Shown one piece after another: positions 19,991-32,290 of a DNA stretch of 64,000 nt (within the stretch, counting starts at the first letter, position 1; every line of letters starts with the position of its first letter). The DNA lies in the NCBI GenBank assembly GCA_033398695.1, contig CM065814.1, positions 15,992,358-16,056,357 of the forward strand, given 5' to 3'. The translations under genes and the position numbers were made by a program. A model generated the notes under the pieces. It searched no databases and was not told the origin of the DNA. It saw only the letters and a list, made by a program, of their open reading frames with translations. The DNA comes from Orobanche coerulescens (lineage: Eukaryota > Streptophyta > Magnoliopsida > Lamiales > Orobanchaceae).

Positions 19991-22980
19991 TATATATAAA
20001 GATTGAGTTCTTAAATTTATTGTGGAGTCTTAATGACTCTAATTTTTATGTCTTAGCATCTATCTATTATATCTAAATATTGAGTCCATGTCTTAAATGT
20101 TAAGTATTGATGACTTAAAATCCTATACTTCAATTAGCTACCATTTATTTAAAAATTGAGTTTCATGTTAAATCTTACGACTTAAATTCCTTTACTTGAA
20201 TGAACTTGAATGCTCATCACTTCATTTTTATAAAAATCGTTACAAACCTTTTTGGCTTCATCTTATTTTATTGTCCAACTAATTGAATTAAGTTAGTATT
20301 CATGATTTAATTCTTTATGAATTTTGTAATAACATTTGCCATAACTATAGCAATAAGTTAATTTTTTGAATTTTTACAAACACCTTCATTAAAGCTTTAT
20401 TAGTATTTATACTAAAACCGAAACAAAACCCAAACGGTGGCAAAATTCTTTGGACCCATCTATTAACTCTTTTTCATAAATAACTTCATTTTGCAAGTAA
20501 TAAAAATAGAGCGTTCATATCCTTATGGAAGGTTACATAATACATATTGTGTGTATACATAGTTTACTTTGCATATCAAACAATATTAATCCAAACGAGA
20601 ACAAAAGAAGACCTATTACCACTTGAACATGGTTGTTTGGTAAATTACGAAAAGAAACCGTTCGTCAAATAAGCTACAAGATGACAAGACAAGAAGACCA
20701 TGATAACTATGTTATCTAGATGTATGGTCGTCTACATTATATCATTGAAATTTATGATAATATTATTATGCCACTTGACTTATTACTTCTGTGAGTCGCA
20801 TATAAAGAGTTTGAGAAATTTTCGGGGTTGTTATACTTATGGTCTGTTATTTTTGCATGACTATCAGTAATTTTTATTTTTTTATTAAAAAGTGCCATGA
20901 TGGGTGGTTCCTCACTAAGTTTATATATAAAATACCATTACGGATTTGAAGCACTTCATTAACACTCTCTTTTATGTGGCATTTTCTTAATTCTGTATTC
21001 CTATTTATCTAAAATCTTGAATTTCACATCGATTTGAAACGGTACTTACCGGTGGATAAGCCACTTTGCCATAGTCAATGACAATATTTGTCAAGAGACT
21101 TAGTTTGTACAAATTATAACCTAAAATGACATGATTAGACCAATATACCCTTACTTTCCATTAATGAAATTTATTTTTAGTTAAACATGTTGTTTATTCG
21201 AAGTAAAAGGCAAATGAATAGCATTGTACGAAACAATAAATTGTAATGACGAAATCATGTTCTCAAATAGTGCAATATTTGATGTGATTTATTAGAAATA
21301 AGTCAGGTAATATTTGTAGATTATATGGATTTAGTATGCTAGTTTATAGGGAACTATTATCTCTTTTAACAAGTGAACAAAACCGACTAATATGTTTAGT
21401 AGTTGGTCTTTGCAATGCTCATTAATGGACAAACTAATCGATTTTTGTCTTAAAAAGTTGAGTTTTAGACACAAGCAAACAAACAAGGCCCGTGCATCAC
21501 ATTAGTAAATTTCAACCTTAAATAAAAAGAAACACAAATAAATACTTTTCTTACAGTTATCACCTTGAATAATGAATATAGAGGAAAAACTACATATTTT
21601 GCTCGAACCCATTTGTAAATTATAATAACAAATTAAAAAAAGTTAAGCTTAAGACATAAGCAAAAATTCAATAGTTTATCGGAAAAGAAAACCGGTGCAA
21701 CGCACGGGTCTGAATGTCTCATTATTATATATTTTTAACAAAAATATTTTTTGTTTTGTTTTAAATGCATGTATGTTATAAAAATATTTAAATATTGCTA
21801 CGGAGTTTGTTATTTTAGTTATTTTTAATTTATAATGTGAATAATGTATATTTTAAAATATTACTTACAGGATTTAACTGTAATATTATCTACAGACTTA
21901 TTTATTTCTAAAAGAAAATATTATGTTATTCTTTATATTATACAAAGAAAAATCAATTTATCTATTTTTCTAAAGCATCTATACTTTAAACATTAAAAAA
22001 TAAATTATCTTTTTTAAGCTCCTAATTTTCAGAGAAGCACTAATTTTCACTGGCATTTCAATATATGATATCTTGTTCAGATGTATGTTGATTGTGTAGT
22101 GTGTGCATATGCGATCTTGTCCGGATCCATCTATTATGATTATGTAAAATACACTGTCTAGTTCTTATTATGAAATTACAGAAGTCCTATTCTTTCCAGC
22201 GTTCGTGCATATTATGTTTTTTATTATATTAAGTGTTTGATGATGGTTTTTCAAACCAAGAAATACGTAATGGAATCGAGTGTCGGTTGCCGCTATTAGT
22301 AGAGCTATATGTTATATGGTCAGTTGGGTTCTGTAAGAGAATCATATTTTTTATTATTAAACTTAAGTCAAATGCAAAACCCTAAAGTCTAAACATATAG
22401 ATCGAGTCTGTTATTCGTTAGACTTCGTTAAGTTCGATCGATCGCTAAACTTAATTTTTCCAATGAAAGGTGGAGCAGCACATTGAAGCATAAAGAAGAG
22501 TGGAGAATCCTTCCGCTTGCGTTCATTAGGCACCACCCATTTGTTGGTTAAGGCTGTATTAATTTTCATCCACACTTACCATAAATTATGTAGGTTTTGT
22601 CATTTCCTTTTTGTTGGTTAAGGTTGGTTTATCATTCAATTTTTATATTCCTTGATTCTTTTATTTTCATATTTGTGGATAAATTCATATTTGTGGCCTC
22701 TTAGTTCGTCACAAACGATAAGTTTAAGTTATATAAACATCTACGTAGACTGACTAATATTTGAGCCAAACTTTCAAATGATTATTCCATTACTTAAATA
22801 TTTATATAATAATAATATAATAGAGAAGAACAAGTATGAAAATATTATTTTTTTAATAAAAGGAAAAGTAAAAGAAAATGATACAACAATAGACTATCGC
22901 CGACCCTAGCTAGCAAAAAATGTGTGTGGAGGGCACTTCGGTCATTTAAATAATTACGGTTTAGTAGGAGTCTCATACGT
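19991..22980. other. AT-rich intergenic DNA, no gene recognised
   Basis: Both strands show only short frames with many stops. CCGTGCATCAC (about 21489) and CCGGTGCAACGCACGGG (about 21693) resemble Helitron 3' hairpins but lack a clear CTRR end. Nothing else could be supported. Confidence 0.6.
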
Positions 22981-22988
22981 TGTTCTCC

Positions 22989-22997
22989 TATAAATAG
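22989..22997 (+). promoter_or_regulatory. TATA box of the small membrane-protein gene
   Basis: TATAAATAG lies 86 bases before the predicted ATG at 23075, which places transcription start near 23020. CTTCGGTCATTTAAATAATT lies just upstream. Confidence 0.6.
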
Positions 22998-23074
22998 ATT
23001 TTCTACTGTTGATGGATTATATATAGTAATATTTTTCTCCTTACACAACATTTTTGCTATCTTTTCAAGTCAAG

Positions 23075-23455
23075 ATGTTTCTTCTTCTTCTTCTTCTTCT
23101 TCTTGAGGTTACACAATATCTTAACTCCGAGCTTTATTCTTGAGATAATGTTCAAACTCATTTATGTGACTTAATATTTTTTTTCTTGCAGATCACATTT
23201 AGTCTTTTCATCGTTGGTGCGGAGACATTCATCATCTACTTCAGACACGGCGGGTTAGGTGATCCGGTAAGAAGTATGAAATACCTGTTTCTGGTTGTCT
23301 ATTTGAACAATATCCTACTTTCCATTCCTCTGGTGTTGATCTTCCGGGCCAGGCGGAGAAAATGGCCAGATTTCACCCCATTGCTTCTAATCCATGCGAT
23401 TTACACATTCTGCGGTTTTTTTTGTGTTGGATTTTGCGTGTATCTAATAAAATAA
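23075..23455 (+). CDS. Predicted two-exon small membrane protein, 3' end fused to an antisense LTR
   Basis: Exon 1 (23075-23107) is ATG TTT, eight CTT codons and GAG. Donor GAG|GTTACA and acceptor TTTCTTGCAG (ending 23191) give an 84-bp phase-0 intron. Exon 2 (23192-23455) keeps the frame, for 99 aa in total including the 11 from exon 1. The product has three hydrophobic segments (about residues 2-28, 40-62 and 74-97) with a basic RARRRKW loop between the last two. A TATA box is well placed, and AATAAAATAAAATAG overlaps the end. The last ~9 codons and the stop lie past 23429, where an inserted copia LTR appears to begin, so the original C-terminus is probably lost. I do not recognise the family. 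Confidence 0.5.
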
Positions 23456-25401
23456 AATAGAGTAAAACACAGCGGAATATATAAACTAAAAATCCAGATG
23501 AGGATCTACATGCAGTAATTTAATTAATTTATTAAGAGTTCGTCGAATTACCTTAATTTGAAGAACGGATCTGAACCGGACTAGAAGAAGATGAATATCT
23601 CCTTCCTCTTTGGCTGATCCACACACGAACAATTCTACAAGTCGGATTGTTAGATCCTTACGAATAATATTGGTAAATAGTACAACACAAATTTCTTACT
23701 AGAAGTAGGGATGTCAATGGGTCGGGTATGGTACGGGTATGCCTCCTCCATACCCTACCCTATTTGATTCGGATCGGGTTCAGGTATTGCCCATCGGTTA
23801 ATCGGGTACCCAATGGATATTCGGGTACCCATATACCCTATATTTAAGAATATAAATATTTTTAATATATATCATATATACATATAATGTAATTAATAAA
23901 TTCAATTTAGTATAATAAATATTTAAAATATAATATTTTATATAATAATATATATAATTTATAATACAATATAATATTTATTTATAATATATACTAATAA
24001 TATATTTATATACTTCAAATGGGCATGCGGGTTGGGTAATCGGGTCGGGTGTTCGGGTAATATACTATACCCATACCCTACCCATACCCGACTATAAAAT
24101 TTCGGGTTCGGCCGATACCCGACCCGATTTCGGCTTTATCCGACGGGTAGGATCGGGTACGGATAAAGTTGACATCCCTAACTAGAAGGATTGTACTATC
24201 GATCAATATCAACTAAGGGAAGAAGATCAGAAGATCGACGTCGTTCCCCTACTGTAAGAGGTGGAGGTCGATATCCTTAGTCTTGAGAGAGAGAGGGGGG
24301 CGATTTTTTTAGGTGTAGGTTTCTAATAACAACTCCTTGTCATAGACTCCTTATTTATACTAACCCTAGATTCAAGAATCTAGTATTTGCTTAGTTACCC
24401 CTCATCTTATTAAATAATATATTATATATAATATCCAATATTATATATTACTTATTATTTAATCTCCTCATAAATATAATATCTAATATTATATTTATTA
24501 TTCCCAGTTGATATTTATTCCTACTTGTCTATAAGTGTCGTACGTGCGACCCAAAAGGCTTATATTATATTGGCAATTATTTAATACATTATTAAATAAT
24601 AAATCATAAGCGGCCTCTAGCAAGACATTATGATTACCCAAATAATATAAGTTAATAGTCCATTAAACCTTTTAATGTGTCATATCCCTTTGTCACGCGA
24701 TATCATATTTGAACTAAGTCATGGAGTCTGTCATACTTATTTATGTTCAAATGCTTTCTCGATTTTAAGTAGATTGATTGAATCAAATGACTCTTCATTT
24801 GAGCATGACCATGCATTTCCTTCAGTCCTACTTATCGAGGGCCCCAGCAGATATCTCTCTCACTAAAGAGAGGGACAAATCCCCATCTTGATTATTCGTT
24901 GCCCTCTACATGATTCCCACTAATCCCGATCACTAACCTTTATGATCACCATATTTCAGATGACGTTGGGTTAGGTCAAGGCATATCAGTTATCATGTTG
25001 GACTCTATGATAATCTCAGGTTCAAGAATTTATTGACATACTGTTATATTGAGATTCACTTATGATATTTCCATGCAGTGATCTCAATGCGGGTCTGTCC
25101 AGTATTAGTTCTCCAACCAATACCCATAAGATTGGTCCGTACCATACGCATAATCATCTGATAATTATCAATCAAACTTATACTAGTATATTAATCACTT
25201 GAGTCTCTACTCAACGTGATTGTACCAGGGGCATTTGAATAATCTTATTATTCGTAAATAATTATTATTTGATTATTATAATATTAAAATATGCACACAT
25301 TATAATAATCAACGAGAAATAAATGATATCAAATAATTTTATTTAAATGTGACAATTACAAATCTAGGCACATTGAATATCCTAGGTCACTATTCCCAAC
25401 A
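23429..25401 (-). repeat. 3' LTR of the minus-strand copia element (with a hAT MITE inside)
   Basis: On the minus strand the LTR begins TGTTGGGAATAGTG at 25401, directly after a purine tract (CAAGTGGGATAT). The other end is placed at 23429, where TGTTGG on the plus strand gives a CCAACA terminus, matching the TGTTGG start as a short inverted end. CAGCGGA near 23471 is the near-terminal motif of many plant copia LTRs. Length is about 1.5 kb without the MITE. The left end is the less certain one. Confidence 0.65.
23706..24180. mobile_element. hAT-type MITE with perfect 8-bp target duplication (475 bp)
   Basis: Ends TAGGGATGTCAA and TTGACATCCCTA are perfect inverted repeats. ACTAGAAG flanks both sides (23698-23705, 24181-24188). 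Subterminal GGGTACCCA/GGGTCGGGT repeats surround an AT core. The identical flanks suggest insertion after the copia LTR was in place. Confidence 0.95.
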
Positions 25402-25415
25402 ATATCCCACTTGCA

Positions 25416-28400
25416 CTAGGACCATTCATTCATGACATTTAGTCCTATCGCTCTAGCATGCTCAACATGCTTTCCTTGTGAGAGAGGCTTGATAAGTGGA
25501 TCTGCAATGTTCTCTTCCGTTGCTACTTTGCATATTGCAATATCTCCTCGTCTGACGATCTCTTTGACTAGGTGATATTTGCTGAGTATATGTTTGGAAT
25601 TATGATCGGTCCATGACTCTTTAGCTCGCGCAATAGCACCATTATTGTCGCAGTAAAGACTTATAGGGCCTAAAAGGTTCCACATATTCTCCTTGGCTAC
25701 ATCCGATTCTGCCAGGTACTCAGTCTTAAGTTATAGAATCTATGAGCGTGTTTACTTGGAACATTTCCAACTCACAGCATCTTCATTCAATACAAACACA
25801 TAACCAGTTTGGGATTTAAAATCGTCTCTATCGGTTTCGAAACTTTCATCGGCGTAACCATTTACAGCCAGCTCGTTTCCCACACCTCCATATATTTGGA
25901 ACGCATCCTTAGCTCTTCTAAAGTACTTTGGGATGGTTTTCACTGCTGTCCAGTGACTTTCACCTGGATTTGATTGGTATCGACTTGTCATGCTAAGGGC
26001 AAACTATACAACAGGTCGAGTACTAGGTACTTTGACTCAGACCAATTATTCTCTTTGATCTATCTATATAGATTTTTATCCCAAGAATGTAAGCAGCTTC
26101 TCCTAAGTCTTTCATTGAGAAACAACTTCCCAACCAAGTATTGACTGTATGCAAGGTGGGAATGTCATTTCGAATGAGTAATATGTCATCTACATATATG
26201 AGACTAAGAAAACAACTATGCTCCCACTAACCTTCTTGTACATACATGGTTCATCTTCATTTTGAATGAACCCAAACTCTTTGACAGTTTCATCAAAATG
26301 AAGATTCCAGCTCCGAGAAGCCTGCTTCAACCCATAAATGGATCTTTGAAGCTTTGCAAACCTTTTTAGAATTTTCTAGATGAACAAAACCTTCAAGTTG
26401 TGTCATGTACACATCCTCTAGTAAGTTTCTATTAAGGAATGCTGTTTTGACATCCATTTGCCATATTTCATAATAATAGTATGCGGCAATGGCAAATAAA
26501 ATTCTAATTGATTTAAGCATGACTACTGGTGAAAAAGTCTCATCATAGTCAACACCATGAATCTGTCTATAACCTTTTACACTAGTGTCGCTTTATAGGT
26601 TTGCAGATTATCATCCATGCCTTTCTTCTTTTTATAGACCCATTTGCACCCAATGGTTTTAACACCCTCAGGTGGATCTATCAAGTTCTAAACTTGATTG
26701 TCATACATGGACTGCATCTCTGACTTCATGGCTTCTAGCCATTCCTCGGACTTTGGTCCTGAAGCAGTATCTGTATAGGTACTAGGCTCATCATCTATGG
26801 GTGATGCGTCATCATCCTCTGTTACGAGATAACCATATCACTCAGGTTCATGTCACATCCCATCAGATCTGCATGGGACTTGTGTACTTTGAACGGGCTC
26901 TTCAATTGATTGTTGAGCTTGTTCGGTTTCCATCGGTGAAGTGATGTCTTCTTGTGGTTCTCGAGTTTCCTCGATAATTACTCTTCTACCACTATTTCTT
27001 TTGGAAATAAATTCCCTTTCTAAGAATACAGCATTTCGAGCAACAAACTCTTTGTTCTCTACGGGCTTATAAAAGTAATATCCTTTAATTTCCTTAGGAT
27101 ATCGCATTAATAAACATTTTTCAGATCTGGCTGCTAGTTTGTCAAACACTTGGCGCCTTACGAACGCTTCGCAACCCCAGATCTTTAGAAAAGACAAGTT
27201 TGGTCTCTTACCAGTCCATTTTTCAAATAGTGTCTTTTCAACTACTTTAGATGGAACACAGTTAAAGGTGAATGATGCTGTTTCTAAGGCGTGGCCCTAA
27301 AATGATAATAGAAGCTCTGTTCGACTCATCATGGATCGAATCATATCTAATAAAGTCCGATTCCTCCTCTCGGACACTCCGTTATGCTGGGTGTTCCGGG
27401 AGGAGTAAATTGTGAAACAATTCCACAACTCCTAAGATGATTATAGAACTCTTGGCTCAAGTATTCGCCACCTCGATCCGATCGAAGAGCTTTAATTGTC
27501 TTGCCAAGTTGATTCTGTACATCATTCTGGAATATTTTGAACATTTCAAAAGATTCATGTTTATACTTCATAAGATAAACATATCCATATCGGCTATAAT
27601 CATCGGTAAATGTAATGAAGTATTGGTATCCGCCTCTAGCATGAGTGCTAAGAGATCCACATACATCAGTATGCATTAGGCCTAATAGATCATTAGCCCT
27701 TTCTCCATGACCGGTGAAAGGATTCTTCGTCATCTTGCCTAATAAATAAAATTCGCATGTCCCATATGATTCATAGTCAAAAGAGTCTAAAAGTCCATCA
27801 TTATGGAGCTTAGAAATGCGTTTCTCATTTATGGGACCAAGTCGACAATTCCATAAGTAAGTCGGATTAGAATCATTGAGCTTTGGTTTCTTGGATGCAA
27901 TGTTATAGACTTCCAAAGTGTCAGACACATCTAGATCAATATTGTAAAGGCCAGTATATAACTTTGCAGTACCATAAAGCAAGTCATCAAAGAAAATACG
28001 AATAATCTTATTCTTAATAAGAAAACTGTAAGCTTCACAATCTAATGTAGAAACTGAAATAATATTCCTATTCATAGCAGGAACATAATAGCAATTGTTC
28101 AAAACTAACAAAAGCCCATTGGGTAAAACTAGATCATAAGTTCCTACGGCTAGTGCAGCAACTCTTGCTCCATTGCCGACTCTTAGATCCACTTCCCCTT
28201 TCTTCAGTTCTATACTGCTTCTCAACCCCTGCACATTTGTACAAATGTGAGATCCACATCCAGTATCTAATACCCAGGAGTTAGAAGTATATAAGTCAAC
28301 TTCTATAACAAATATACCTGTGGCAGTCTCACTACCCTTAGTACGCTTTAGCTCTTCCAAGTAAATCTTGCAATTTCTTTTCCAGTGTCCTGGTTTATTG

Positions 28401-29164
28401 CAATGATGGCAATTTCCATCTTTGGGAGCTTTAGCCTTGAAAACCGGCCTAGTAGGGTCTTTAGATTTGGCAACTTTTGCCTTACCCTTGCCCTTGCCTT
28501 TGTTCTTAAAGGACTTCCCTTTGCTGACCATCAGCACGTGGCTTGATTTCTTCATAATATTCTTCTCAGCCGTTTTAAGCATCCCATGCATCTCAGCAAT
28601 TGACTTCTCCATCTCATTCATATTATAGTTCATAATAAACTGACCGAAACTTTCGGGCAATGAGTTTAGGATCACATCCGTGGTGTGCTCCTTAGAAAGT
28701 GGAAAACCAAGCCTTTCAAGATGATCAATATATCCTTTCATCTTGAGCACATGAGCGCTGACAGATATCCCCTCAACCATCTTGCAAGCATACAAGGCTT
28801 GAAAGGTCTCATACCTCTCTTGCCTAGCATGCTTCGAGAAAGTTTCCTTGAGGTGAGCATTCAGCTCATAAGCTTCCATTTCCTCCAGATTCTTCTGAAG
28901 TTCTGGACAAATGGTAGCCAACATAAGACAACTGACATCAATGGAATCATCACAATGTTTCTTCCATTTATATTTTGTTGCTTTGTTTGCATTGTCAGCT
29001 AGCTCATCGGGAATTTCTTCCTCAAGAACATACAACTTTCTTTCTTGCTTGAGAACTATTCTCATGCTCGGGATCCAATCCATATAGCTGTTGCCGTTTT
29101 CATTGAGCTTGTCCTTCTCAAGGACTGATCGCAGTGAAATGGTGGATGTGTTATTTGATGCCAT
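25416..29164 (-). pseudogene. Decayed copia gag-pol polyprotein, minus strand
   Basis: From ATG 29164 the frame reads leftward: Gag with a CHHCNKPGHWKRNC knuckle (about 28385-28430), protease with VLDTGCGSHIC (about 28240-28290), and integrase with HTDVCG, TDDYSRYG and SDRGGEY. A frameshift near 27385 ends the main frame at 27347. Later pieces give the C-terminal integrase (WGCEAF, 27180), reverse transcriptase (QMDVKTAFLN near 26470; intact YVDD near 26197) and RNase H (NGYADESF near 25855; YCDNNGAI near 25650; KHILSKYH near 25590), ending at 25416. There are many stops and a deletion between reverse transcriptase and RNase H near 26020. The element cannot make its own enzymes. Confidence 0.88.
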
Positions 29165-29248
29165 TCTATAATATCTACAAAATTTAATATGCAAAGTCTT
29201 TAGTCATATTATTTTATTTCTCGAAAAATACTCCCACTAAAACAAAGT
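29165..29248 (-). other. Leader of the minus-strand copia element, part 1
   Basis: This is untranslated sequence upstream of the gag ATG at 29164. It is interrupted by the plus-strand copia insertion and resumes at 32945. AAAGT at 29244-29248 is the left copy of that insertion's target duplication. Confidence 0.7.
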
Positions 29249-30353
29249 TGTTGGAATATTTTATTCCATACATTCATTAATAGAGTTTTGATGATTAAGT
29301 TGATAAACAAAACAAAACAACAAAAAGGCAAAGCAAAGCATCGAAGAAATCGAAGTCGCAAAAAGCTAGTCTGAAGGAAGATAACGTACGCTATTCAGAT
29401 ACCTTAACGTACGTAATAGTGGAAGATTAACGTACGTAACACATGTTACTTAACGTACATAATGGAATGTTTGTGAGTTCAAACAAGAAGAGCGTTGGAG
29501 ATGATGTCATGTCATAGGTCAGCATGCAACAGACATATTGACTATATATAACGTACGTAATGGGTGTTTGATTAACATACGTAATGATCAAAACGAAAGC
29601 TACTGGACTGAAACTTGAAGATGTTAACGAACGTAACCGAGATGAGCTAACGTACGTAAATAGAGCTAACGTACGTAAGGAGGAGGCTTCAATGTATGCA
29701 ATGAAGTGTCAGATGGATAACGGCTAGTTGGAAGAAAAATGCCTATAAGTACCACTTCCTATGGTATTGAAGATACAACAACGCAAAGAAATCGACTCAT
29801 TGATCAGATATTCATATTGATATTCTGGTTGTTGTAATTTTGCTTATATTGATAGTTTGAGTGTTTATACATTCAACACATACATGAGAGGTAAAAGAAA
29901 AGATACGATTGGATTCGGTGTTATTAGGATCAAGGATCCGACATTGTTATAATCGCAATCAATATCTAAGTGAGGTTTATCTAGTACCCATAGAAAGCTA
30001 GAGCGGTTGATTCCTTGTCCGATAGAAAAGGAAAACGCTTTAACTTGGACCGACATAAAGACAAGTTCAAGCGGTAATATCTCGACCGATAGAAGAGAGA
30101 TTGTACGGTTTATCTTGGACCGATAGAAGAGAAGTTTGTAACGATTATCCCTCGACCGATAGAAGAGAGGTGGAGAGGTTGATCTTCATCCTATTGAAAA
30201 ATATGCCGAGAGAGGGCGTAGGCACGTTTGGCCGAACCTCTATAAATCTTGTGTCGTTAAATTTGTGCACATTATTTTAAATCGCTTCCGCAACACAAAA
30301 GAGTTCTACAACTCTATCTCCAAACGGCGATACCGACCAATAATGCTTCAAAA
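29249..30353 (+). repeat. 5' LTR of the deleted copia element (1105 bp)
   Basis: Starts TGTTGG. It holds a TAACGTACGTAA-type palindrome cluster (29382-29681), a TATA-like CCTATAAG (29743), and GACCGATAGAAGAGA repeats (30080-30165). The terminal CA has become AA, judged against the right LTR. Confidence 0.85.
29382..29681 (+). repeat. TAACGTACGTAA palindrome cluster in a copia LTR
   Basis: About ten copies in 300 bases: near 29382, 29404, 29428, 29451, 29549, 29572, 29624, 29648, 29667 and one or two weaker ones. The core ACGTACGT is intact in most; others have one change (CATACGT, CGAACGT). The cluster ends 65 bases before the TATA-like box. AGCTACTGGACTG (29598-29610) lies within. Confidence 0.9.
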
Positions 30354-30355
30354 AT

Positions 30356-30367
30356 TGGTATCGGAGC
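30356..30367 (+). other. Primer binding site of the deleted copia element
   Basis: TGGTATCGGAGC lies just after the LTR end. It is the initiator Met-tRNA site with A to G at position 8, as also in the elements at 49254 and 56589. Confidence 0.85.
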
Positions 30368-30410
30368 GGTACCTCCAATAAGCAGCTTAACACCCAAGGA
30401 GAAGATCCAA

Positions 30411-31954
30411 ATGGCATTCCAATTTGATCCGGTCGAAGGTCTTGCTCTTAACCGACCTCCATTCTTTGATGAATCTAATTTCATGATTTGGAAGAAGAAG
30501 ATGTCGATATTCATTCGAGCCTACGACATCGAGCTATGGAAAATCATATGCCTTGACCCTAAAGTTCCAATCAAATCCGACGGATCTCTTAAGAGTTTCG
30601 AAGAATATAATGACGAGGATTGAAAGAACGACCATCTAAATTGTAAGACTACGCAATTTCTATTTTGCGCCTTAAATCCAAAAGAGGTCAATCGTATCTC
30701 ATCGTGTGAAAGTGCTAAAGAGATATGGAAAATTCTTGAAATCACCCACGAAGGGACAACTCAGGTCAAGGAGACGAAGATCAATATGCTTCTCCATGAC
30801 TACGAGATATTCATGATGAAGGGTGACGAGTCCATCACCAACATGCTCGACCGATTTTCGGTCATAACAAATGGACTTGTTTCGTTTGGTAAACCATTAT
30901 CAAGTAGTGAGAAAGTCAAGAAAATCTTAAGATCACTACCTGTTGAATGGGACGACACGGTTACAACGATAATGGAATCTAAAGACTTAAACAATCTTGA
31001 TTTTAGTGCTCTCGTTGGTTCTCTTATAAACTACGAGATAGTTCTAAAATCTCGGAATGCCAAACCGAAGCCGAAGGAAAAATCGATAGCCATGAAGGCT
31101 AAGATGTCAAGATCTAAAGAAGAAATTCTGGTGGATGAAAGCGACGAAGAATCGGCATATTATGCCAAAAATATTAATAAGTTCCAACACTTATTAAACC
31201 GGAGAAAGCAGGACATCCAAAAGGGCGAATCTAAGAAGTTCAACAATATTGTCGATTATGTGGTAAACCAGGCCACTTGGCAAAGAATTATCGAGCAAAA
31301 CCCAGTAAGGAGGTTCTCGTTGCAACATGGAGGGATGAAGACGAAGATGATGATTTTATCAATCAAAATAATCTCGCTCTCATGGCACGAAGTTCATTCG
31401 ATGATAGCGACGTCGAAAGCCAAGTAAGTACATCCTCTCATGACGAGTTATTTGAAGCATTTGAATTATTACACACGGATTTTCAAAATACTTTATCCGA
31501 AATAAAATCCCTTAAATCTAAATATAAAACACTGGAAATTGAAAATTCCAAAATTCTTGAAAAGGGAAAATTTATCGAAATCGATCATTCAAAATGCGTT
31601 GAAAATGAAAATATTTTAAAGAATGATCTTTTGAAAATTCAAACCGAGCTGAAAAACTTAACAAAGAAATTCTCGTGTGGAAACGAGAAATTTGAACAAA
31701 TGCTCTCGGTTCAGAAATTTACATTGAATAAACAGGGGTTGAGATTCAAACCAAATTTAAAAAACAAATCCTTAAATTTGAATATACCCCGATGCGAAAA
31801 ATGTTTGAAAATTGGGCACCACATTTCAAACTGTAAAAGCCCACGACGGACGATAAATACTAAAAATATTTGGATTCCCAAAGGAACTTTTAATCCAAAT
31901 ATCGTCTATGTTTCGAAACAAAAATCAACTATCGGTTGGGTCCCTAAAAATTAA
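30411..31954 (+). pseudogene. gag: Broken copia gag with two CCHC sites and a coiled coil
   Basis: From ATG 30411 the protein begins MAFQFDPVEGLALNRPPFF, a copia Gag (DUF4219/UBN2-like) N-terminus. A TGA at 30621-30623 sits where Trp is expected. The frame resumes through the UBN2-like part, then a frameshift near 31245 precedes the first zinc knuckle, whose last Cys is Tyr (CGKPGHLAKNY). A Glu/Lys-rich coiled coil (about 31430-31700) and a second, complete knuckle CEKCLKIGHHISNC (31795-31836) follow, ending IGWVPKN at 31954. This layout (knuckle, coiled coil, WVPK end) resembles Sirevirus Gag. Pol is missing. Confidence 0.82.
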
Positions 31955-32290
31955 TTTTTATTAATTGATATTTTACTCAGTGGGAGTATTATGTATTTTT
32001 GTCAGGGGGAGTATTTTTTAAAACGGGTATAACTCCGTCCGTATCATGCATATTTTTATATACATCAATTGGTATTTTTTTATACTTTTTGCTGAATACA
32101 AAAAGGGGGAGAAATGAGTAGAATCGGATAAAAAGCGTCATGGAAGAATGACGAGAAAAATAAAATGCAAAAAGCGGGAGAAAAGAAAAAGACGAAGAAA
32201 TCGAAAAATATAGATCCCGTGAAAAACAAAAAGGGGAGAGAAAAGTCGAAAAATCAAAAATGACAAGAAGAAGTCGAAAAAGGATAAAAA

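Noticed and set aside
21480..21720. Helitron 3' end
   Set aside because: CCGTGCATCAC and GGTGCAACGCACGGG resemble Helitron hairpins, but no CTRR end, TC start or A|T target could be fixed.
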